Below are positions 56,380-64,000 of a stretch of DNA of 64,000 nt, in pieces. Both the position numbers and the translations under genes were made by a program. Position 1 is the first letter of the stretch, and the number at the start of each line of letters is the position of its first letter. The notes beneath the pieces were generated by a model. That model was not told the origin of the DNA, made no database searches, and saw nothing but the letters and a program-made list of their open reading frames with translations. This stretch comes from Diphasiastrum complanatum. Taxonomy: Eukaryota; Streptophyta; Lycopodiopsida; Lycopodiales; Lycopodiaceae. The stretch covers positions 29,734,805 through 29,798,804 of the forward strand of contig CM055113.1 of assembly GCA_029204225.1 (NCBI GenBank). Reading direction: 5' to 3'.

Positions 56380-58735
56380 TTGGTGCGTCCACTAGGAGGA
56401 TGCTATATTGTGTCCTTTCGGATTTCGGTTAGTGCAGATAAGTCTTATCTGGCCTATACAATTACATTCCATTTTAATGATTTCTCTAATGGTAAGTCGT
56501 GTTGATGTCTGCCATCAATCGGACTCTACAACTAGGCCACCAAGATCTCTTGAAGAGTTTAGAGCAAGATTAACACTTGTTTTTAGCCAAGGATATCCTA
56601 CAAGGACTCGGTTGGAAGCCTGGGTCTGTCGGAGTTGCAATTCTGTTTTGATTCCGTTAATGAACCTGGTTCTTCTCTTGAGAGTCAGCCTTTCGAGAGA
56701 ACACCTTCTGCTGATCATACTAAACTTGACACAATTAAGTCGGATAGTTAAGATAGAGAGGATCTTGATGAGCATCTTGAAGAAGATATCACAGATGGTT
56801 TCAATAGGGATTCTGAGAAAGCTTTTGAGAAAATTCTTGACAAACCATCAAAAACTTCTGGTTCTAGAACTGACAGTCTCTCTATACACTCATCTGAACA
56901 TTTCTCGAATGGATTTTCTGAAAATCTTTCTGTAAGTTCCACAGTAGCTGAAATGGCCGATTCTCCTAATGTTAGACAAGGGGCTCAGGCCATTAATGTA
57001 TTGCCTACTGTTACAAAACAAGAATCGTTGACATAGCCTATGGCACAATTTTGGGCCACTATACAGGAAGACCCTGAGAAGCACGTGAATAACTTTTACA
57101 GATCCTGTTCTGTTAACAGGATAACTGATGAGGGCCACTAGATGCTGTTGTTCAGTGGCACTCTATGTGGCGGCACTAGTGACTGGTATTATTCGCTAGA
57201 GCCTCTCTCTATTAATAACATGGAGAATTTTATCTCCACATTTCTGAGTGAGTTTCATATACCTATGTCTTGTGACCACCTGATCTATGCTTTGACTAGC
57301 AACCGTCGAGAGAATTATGAGACCCTTAAACAATATACTTGGCGTATCAAGGAATGGGTTAGACAGTTCAGAACCAATAAGCCACCTGATGATTGGGTTG
57401 TGTCTCTTTACCTGAAAGGACTCAGATATGCAATCCAAATTGCTGTCAGACAGTCAAACCCTCGCACCTTGGAGGAAGCTACTACCAGAGTGTTGGATAT
57501 TGAAAGTTCTATGATTTCCACACAGGAGGTGGTGGCTATGGCGGAAGGGCAGCAGTCCCAATATGCTCCAGGACCCATTGCCGATGGCACAAATTTTCCT
57601 CGGAGCAATTACACTAATGGTGTTAGATTAGTGTATAGCTATGCACCAGTGCCTCCCATTCAACAAGTTATACAACCAATCTTTCATAACGTTGCAGCGC
57701 AACCACCTTTCATCAGGGCCGATTCAGGGGTGCCTCAATATGCACCTAATCAGAGCCATGCAAATGAATATCAGAAGGCAGCACCTCCTTATCAGGAACG
57801 TCCTAATGAAGTTTTTCCTTCTAGTACTGGTGTCATTGATCAAGCTGGCTATGAATCTTCTGCTTCGAATATCCATGACATGGTGAAGAACTATATGGAT
57901 ATTTTGAATGAGAACATCAAAGCCTTGACTATGGATGTCAATTTCTTGAAGTGGCAGCAAAATATTATTGGAGAGTGGAAACCTGACAAGCCAAGTGAGG
58001 TTCCTGCAGGTATTGCAAAGGTGCTCATTTGACTAGAGATTGCCCCAACATCAGATGTACAGTTTGCGGGAGGAATGGCCATTCCAGTGACAGGTGCTAG
58101 GTAAAGATGAAGGTCGATAAGGAGGCAGCTAATCAACCTGGACCTGAAAATCACAGACCGCTGGGACTCCTAAAGATCCGATAGAGCCGGTCAGAATCCT
58201 AAACCGTGGCGACTCCTCTGAAGATAGACATGTTATCTTGATCAATCTTGCTGATTCAGAAACAGATCCAGCCTGCCTGGTAATGACTAGAGCACAGAAA
58301 GTAGTTGCGGCCTCTGGGAAGCAGCCCATACCTGATGATCAATTACCTGTTGTTCAGGAAGAGCCTGAACTGGAGCCTGCACCTATATGGGTAGAAGACC
58401 CACAATCTAGTAATCCAAAGAAAACGGTTAAGGTGGTGGATCCTTCACATGGAAGGAGGATTTGGCGAGAAGGGCAGTTATTGAAGATTATACACCTTTC
58501 AAAATTTTCAATCATTTGAATGCTACTAAGGTAGATGTAAGTCTGTTACAATTGTTGCAAAAATCACCCACAGTAAAACGAGAACTGAGAGAGGTCCTAC
58601 TTATCTGATGGCTTGACTCACAGAAACCTGTGGTGGTGGAAGTGGACAAAGTCACTGACAACAACATTGAGCAAAATTGTCCAAAAGTTGATGTCATAAT
58701 TGATGGATTGTTGGTCCAGAATGCTATTGTTGTCG
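56380..58735 (+). pseudogene. gypsy gag and protease start, truncated
   Basis: Gag: MAQFWATIQEDPEKHVNNFY, TAG at about 57139-57141, then a 296-residue frame with GGTSDWYYSLEPL, LSEFHIPMSCDHLIYAL and TLKQYTWRIKEWVRQF (retrotransposon gag core). A frameshift near 58010 leads to two zinc knuckles, CRYCKGAHLTRDC and CTVCGRNGHSSDRC. Downstream EDYTPFKIFNHLNATKVDVS and DVIIDGLLVQNAIVV approach the protease active site, then similarity stops at about 58735. RT and integrase are missing. Gag knuckles bind element RNA. Confidence 0.85.
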
Positions 58736-61730
58736 CGGAAGCGAGACTTTTTTGTTTTCGTTTTCGTCTTCTTATTTGCGAATGATTTTGCGTCTTTGAA
58801 TTTTCTCTTTGCGCAGAAGCTGTTTACAGGATCCCAGACACTCGACTACACATCACAAAAAACATTCTATTCTAGCAATCAAGAAAAATGATAGCACAAG
58901 ACAGTGAGATGCACAAAAATAGAGTGACTATATTATCAGTTTAGTTTTTAGAGCGAGATCGTCAGTGTCTCGCTCGTTGGCGGAATGACACTCTGCTCTT
59001 TTGTTGAGTTTTGCTCGTTGGCAGACTTTCATGCACAGCCACGTATCAGATTCCACTTCTAACCTCACAATTGACATCCAAAACTGCAGATAACTCAATG
59101 GTTACAAAGATATCAGTTACGAATTCAACTGAATGAATTCTAACCAAGAAATTAATAACCAGTATTAAGCATTTATTTACAGAGATTACCAAAATCCTAA
59201 CTGCGAAATACATTTCCTGATCACACTTACTACCTCTGATGTCCACTCTTCTTCCCTCCTTAGAATTTTCAGTTCCCTGAAAATCTATTTCAGCTAAGGT
59301 ACCAAGAAGATGTAATGACATTAGTAAATGTTTAAAAAAACTAATTACTGTAGAAAAAAGTCTAAAACAATTTCATTTCTGTCCTATACCTGGGCTGAAT
59401 ATTTGATATATCAAAAATCATTTACTAGTATATGAAATAGTACTAGTCTAATCTTTTGAATATATTCACCATAGGATTTTACTGGAGACGAAATCAGCTA
59501 TTATTACAAATTTTCCAATAAAATTGGACTATTTTTCCTTTTCATTGACTGGTTTGGCATTACTCCGTTAATATTGACAAAACCTATTCAAACATGAAAT
59601 TACATGAATGGAAATCCCACCCATAGGATTTCAGTAATTCTTGAACCGTATCCTGTCAAATTTATTGACTAGATAAAGAATACTATTGCCACTCATTCAA
59701 CCTGGTCATTTCATATTGTATGAAGATTTTAATCAAATTTAATGAGTATCTTGCACAAACGTTCACTTCACTGATTTCTATCGATCAACATTGATTAGAA
59801 AACTATCGGACAAGTAACTGATTTCCAATTTTTACCAAATTGAAATTCAACAAAAAAGAAAAAGAATTCAAATTTTAACTTCAAATCTGGGAGTTCCCAA
59901 CTCCAAAGTTAAAAATGACAGCACAGTAAAAACTGTCGGCAATTCATTGCAGTTCCTTCTGTCAATTTTAACTTATCTATCACCTAGAAATAATTTAGAT
60001 TTAGTGAAAACACTGTGATCAATTCTGACTGATAAACTCAGTTTAATCAATTCACTAATCTAAACTGATTCAATAGATAACAAAAATTGACCAAAATTTT
60101 GATTTTTTTTGAAAAACTCAAATTTCGCTTTATTTTACGTAATTCAAAAATTCTGACGAAAATACTGTTAGTATAAAAGGCAATCGAAATCAAAAAAATC
60201 GAAACATTGTCCGATTCCTAATGTTACTAACCCAATGTCAAACTGGCATGCAAAGCACACTACATCAGTCATAAACGTCATTATGGAATTTTTTAACGTA
60301 AACTTCAGTTTTACGAAATTTGTCAGCCATTAACACTGATTTGTCACCCAACTGTCAGAGCACATGCGTATGACCACTCAAATCGATTGTAAATTCCTCA
60401 TGCATGTCAGAATCACTCTGAGAATGAGCATGCAACTAATCCATGCAAACACAGTACTACCAATTAGGAAAATGACTGGCATGCAATCAGAACAATTCCA
60501 AATTTTGCCAATTTTACTTACAAAACTGCAAAACTTCAGATGATCATAACTTTGGCTACAAGACACCAAATTGGGTGCTGTAAAGCTCAGTACAGAGGGA
60601 GACCAAGTGAACAAGATGCTTGCCATGTCAGTCTGCCACTTGGGCTTCACATGTACGAGATCAGAGTTGCCAAAAAACTATAGTAGGGCACAATTTTTGT
60701 AGACCAAATGATCAAAAAATGTGCAAACACCTCTCCAAGCTCAAAATTGATGCTACCAACAGTCTTAAACCATCTAGTAGACTTCCATGAAGCATTCATA
60801 CTGATCCTAAGATGCAGTAGAGACTGAGAACTAAGATTTCTTGATTTGTAGAAGTCAAAATAGCTTCAAACTTGATGGAGATGGTGCATAAGCCACCGAC
60901 CATCAATTCACAGGTCTGATAGCTTGCTGGGAAGGTAAAAAGGAATGCTAATCATTCTATAACTAATTTCAAAATGATCTCCTTATGGATTTGGAGAGAT
61001 CCATCCCCCAAAAATCACCAAAAATGGTCATTTTTTGAACTTTTTTGACTTCCTACAAGTTCAATTGCTGGAATTCTTGGTTCTAACTTCAGGGAAAGCT
61101 TCACTTTGGTCCACCACTTTACAAGCTCATCATGGTGTTTTACAGCCACCTACTATCCAACTTTATGAAAAAAAACAAGCAAAAATGATGATGTTTGGCT
61201 ATTTTCCGATTTTTTTACCACCATAAAGTAAAAATTCATGACCTACAACTCTTTCTCTAACACATGCAAACCAATTTACAGAATTACAACCATCTAATTG
61301 ATCCGATCATGTTGGATTTTGGTTTTTACTATCTATTTTGTGCCAATAAGCATGAAAAACCAAGCAAATTTTGACCAAAACATAGCCTAGAATCATAAAT
61401 CATTGGAGAGGACCAGCATGCATCATTAATTTCATTATTAATGAACCCTAAAATGAAAGTACACTCGCTGGAAAATTCAAATCTACCAAAGATTTGATCT
61501 ACAAAAGAAAAGCTCCAAAAAAGAATCACAAATTGGCCTTCAAGGACAATTCTCCATAAAACCACAAAGAATCCTAAGAGTAATGGATCTTAGCAACATG
61601 CAAATTGAAACTGGGATAGTACACCCACTTGCAACCTTGCTATCCACCTTGGAAGAGAATTCCAATGATCCAATCCGAAATTTCGACGAAAGGTAGCCCT
61701 TCTCTATGTTCTCCAATTTTCGTAAGCCTT
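58736..61730. other. 3 kb without recognisable genes
   Basis: AT-rich sequence with only short chance open frames. The right part may be the leader or interior of the minus-strand element whose primer binding site is at 61731-61742, but no gag or pol motif was found, so that element is either non-coding or cut off. Confidence 0.6.
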
Positions 61731-61742
61731 GCTCTGATACCA
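61731..61742 (-). other. primer binding site of a minus-strand chromovirus-family LTR
   Basis: GCTCTGATACCA on the plus strand (TGGTATCAGAGC on the element strand), one base inside the LTR end at 61744. Confidence 0.85.
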
Positions 61743-61743
61743 C

Positions 61744-62639
61744 TGTAAGGGAAGCTCCCTAAGATCCTGCTTACAAAATAACACACAATGGAAAACACAC
61801 TATGGAACAACCACCCAACCAAGTTGAAGCAACCAATCAACTCTAGAAGCTTCACTCCCAAGCCAAGGAATAAGAAGCATGAATGTAGAGTGAAACTCTG
61901 GCAATGAATCCATGATCACAATGAGGAGTAGGGTGAGTTTGGCCTCAATATATAGAGCCAAAAGCAACCTGGGCACATAGCCATGCATAGTACTAAGTTC
62001 CCTATACATAGATTCCCCTATAATAGAGTCCTAAGCATGGACCACCTATTCATAGAATTGCTATTGATAACTCTACACATGCATACACTGTCTCGAACCT
62101 TGTCTAAACTCTATTTAGTGTGTTTTGGGCCTCACAAGGATATTAGTTACTTTCATTAGAGGATTTTTGAGCTCCAAAAAGACCCTTTAAGAATTCGTGC
62201 AAGATGTAGTTTATATTATTAAAATATTATAACACTAATACTTTTGACTTGCCATAATTTTTTAATCGTAGCTCAAAAGCATGTCATGTAACATATCATT
62301 GGAATGCCCTTGTTGAGCACTTTTCAATGCACCAAACTTCGCTAAATTCAAACTTACCACTAAAAGCCATTTTTTGTGTGGAATCAAAATGTGGACTCAA
62401 AAAGTTACGTTACGTAGATTTCAAATTTGAGTGTTTTGATTGGTCCATGTGTAAGAAAAAATTGAGAAAAAATATAAAAAGAATCTTTACAAAGGGTCTT
62501 CTTTGGATTTAGAACTCTTCTAATGCGGGTCACATCCAGTATGATGTGGCATAACTAACAGCTTGATGTACTGGAGTACCATGTATCCAAGTCTATGAGT
62601 ATGTTTTTAGAATCCTACTTACTGGCCATGGACATAACA
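61744..62639 (-). repeat. 5' LTR of the 40.5 kb chromovirus family, minus strand
   Basis: Plus-strand ends TGTAAGGGAAGCTCCC and GGACATAACA are the reverse complement of the termini at 40950 and 40461. It is 896 bases against 490, the excess being mostly the MITE-like insertion at 62154-62525. No partner LTR was found leftward in the window. Confidence 0.85.
62154..62525. mobile_element. MITE-like insertion within the LTR
   Basis: Terminal inverted repeats of 35 bases (62154-62188 and 62491-62525), 27 of 35 matching, begin CATTAGA and reach GACCCTTT. The 372-base interior is AT-rich and non-coding. The homologous LTR at 40461 lacks it. No clear target duplication, so the superfamily is undecided. 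Confidence 0.75.
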
Positions 62640-62654
62640 CTACCCCTTATCGGG

Positions 62655-62775
62655 TGATATGAATTGGCGGATGTCGCTAGGTAGGGTGGTTTTGCAGCCG
62701 TTCCGTGGCTGGTAGCGTTTGAGATCTTTTTCCCCTCCTGCGTGAGGGATTATATATAGGCGCTTGTGCCTTCAT
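62655..62775 (+). repeat. fragment of the 55.8 kb gypsy LTR
   Basis: TGAATTGGCGGATGTCGC, then GGTTTTGCAGCCGTTCC, GGTAGCGTTTGAGATC and AGGCGCTTGTGCCTTCAT match 55764-55880. A copia LTR interrupts it at 62776. Confidence 0.85.
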
Positions 62776-62876
62776 TGTTAGAAACCAATGATAAACTTGT
62801 TACTGTTTACGATTTATTGTTGACAGCTGTTACCAGCTGTAAGTAGATGTAGGCTAGTCTATAGTCAACTACTAGT

Positions 62877-62942
<66 letters not shown>

Positions 62943-63057
62943 GGGTTTATTGTACTCTCTTTTATTCTGTGTGATATAGTGTGATGGTGTGTTCTTCCTC
63001 TTTCTCTTGGTGATTGCTTATGGTGATTGATCGATAGTGCTCATCAGATTATTGACA
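62776..63057 (+). repeat. copia 5' LTR with (TC)n(TA)n tract
   Basis: 282 bases from TGTTAGAAACC to TATTGACA. Inside it, 62878-62939 is a TC run followed by about 20 TA units. The primer binding site TGGTATCGGAGCC follows at 63058. Confidence 0.82.
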
Positions 63058-63070
63058 TGGTATCGGAGCC
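63058..63070 (+). other. copia primer binding site
   Basis: TGGTATCGGAGCC, a one-base variant of the tRNA-Met(i) site, adjacent to the LTR end. The leader from 63071 to about 63700 has no recognisable coding sequence. Confidence 0.82.
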
Positions 63071-63714
63071 CGATAGTCCTGCGTGCCTGATCAGTGGATA
63101 CAACTTGTCACAGGCTTCGCAATGAAGTGAGAAAGTCCTTCACAGGAGGTGAAAGCTTGGAGAGGCAAAAGTTGAAAGAAATTCTTCCTTGGAGTATTTT
63201 GCAGGTTTTGGAGCTCAGAATCATCAGTGGGGAACGAAGACACAGTCCCAGAGGCATAAAAAAGGCCAGGGTAGCATTAGACAAATTGAAAATCTGTTGA
63301 GTTGGGAGATTTTTACAATACTTCCAAGTTTTGTGTGAAAAGTGCTATTTGTGAGAGAGTTTTGCCAAGAAATCCCTCATTTGTTTGTTTGGGGAACTGC
63401 AAATCGCACTAGACTGTGTCTAGTACTACCATTCACAGTTATGGAGCATTTAGGAACTGAGAAACTGTGATTTCATTGAGTTTTAGCCTACTTTTGTGAT
63501 TTTGTGTAAAACTTGTGCAAACAAGTATGATAGGTCTGGAAAACTCAGCATCCTCCATCATTTATAGTGAGAGTAGTGTTGGGAGGTAGCCAACTACAAG
63601 GAGAGTTGGATTAGTAACCCATTACATAAAAAATCACGGATTTTGGTGGAGATTTGAGTGAAAAACAAAGTTTTTTGGGCTGGAAAACAGTGTTTTGCAG
63701 GTCGAGTGCTAATC

Positions 63715-64000
63715 TTGAAGACGAAGTTGCACACATTACGGATGGATGATGGTGCAACTATTGTAGATCACCTATTGAAGGTAAAGGAGATATGTGATCA
63801 ACTAGTTGCCGTTGGAGAGTGAGTACAGGATCGCGAGATCGTTCAATTGACATTGAACAGCTTGAGTGAGTCACATCATATGTTTGTGACAAGCATTGCC
63901 ACACGAGAGAATCTTCCAACCTATGAAGAGCTAGGTGGATTACTCTTGCAGAACTTAAATCATCGTAACAGGGGCTATGATCAAGCTCTTGCAGTTAGAG
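63715..64000 (+). pseudogene. copia gag fragment, runs off the right edge
   Basis: Frame reads LKTKLHTLRMDDGATIVDHL, LKVKEICDQLVAVGE, TGA, VQDREIVQLTLNSLSESHHM, FVTSIATRENLPTYEELGGL, the C-terminal half of plant copia gag. One in-frame TGA replaces a codon after VGE. The N-terminal half of gag is not visible upstream, so part is deleted. Confidence 0.83.

Overview
The window is nuclear DNA of a land plant. It holds spliced genes with GT-AG introns, one plant-specific IQ67-domain (IQD) calmodulin-binding gene, and a dense layer of nested LTR retrotransposons of both plant superfamilies. Most of it is AT-rich. The repeat load and a 2.4 kb intron suggest a large genome. The sequence alone does not fix the lineage; a fern or another non-flowering plant is possible, but that is only a guess.

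Layout. 1-3.6 kb: body of a broken Ty1/copia element on the minus strand that runs off the left edge, followed by its LTR start and a degenerate GGATGCA repeat field to 4.5 kb. 6.8-11.7 kb: a complete five-exon IQD gene on the minus strand, 570 residues. 12.4-18.1 kb: non-coding DNA with a tRNA-like/SINE candidate, a foldback and several local tandem repeats. 18.8-20.3 kb: an internally deleted copia element. 20.3-37.0 kb: a self-nested Ty3/gypsy pair. An older plus-strand copy (20271-22973 and 34411-36996) is split by an 11.4 kb minus-strand copy of the same family (22974-34405) with two LTRs and a perfect 5-bp target duplication, ATCAT. The inner copy carries an extra coiled-coil ORF between pol and its 3' LTR.

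37.0-38.65 kb holds the most unusual locus. A segment that aligns without gaps to the histone-fold half of histone H3 is followed in the same reading frame by a four-exon Ulp1/C48-like cysteine protease domain (His, Gln and Cys present; the catalytic Asp appears as Asn). The older gypsy fragment abuts its 5' side and two in-frame TAG codons interrupt it, so it is either a decaying gene or one whose 5' end and an extra intron are not resolved.

38.8-41 kb: a rearranged chromovirus (integrase, chromodomain, 3' LTR). 41.3-48.1 kb: a large inverted arrangement of a non-coding LTR element with 1.2 kb LTRs. 49.3 kb: a GT/GA microsatellite. 50.0-51.0 kb: an intact single-exon coiled-coil gene of unknown function. 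54.1-58.7 kb: another degenerate gypsy element (unknown ORF, LTR, gag with two zinc knuckles, start of protease). 61.7-62.6 kb: an opposite-strand LTR of the 40.5 kb chromovirus family with a MITE-like insertion. 62.8-64 kb: the 5' end of a further copia element leaving the right edge.

Only the IQD gene and the coiled-coil gene look like intact host genes. The H3/Ulp1-like locus is the candidate for something new.
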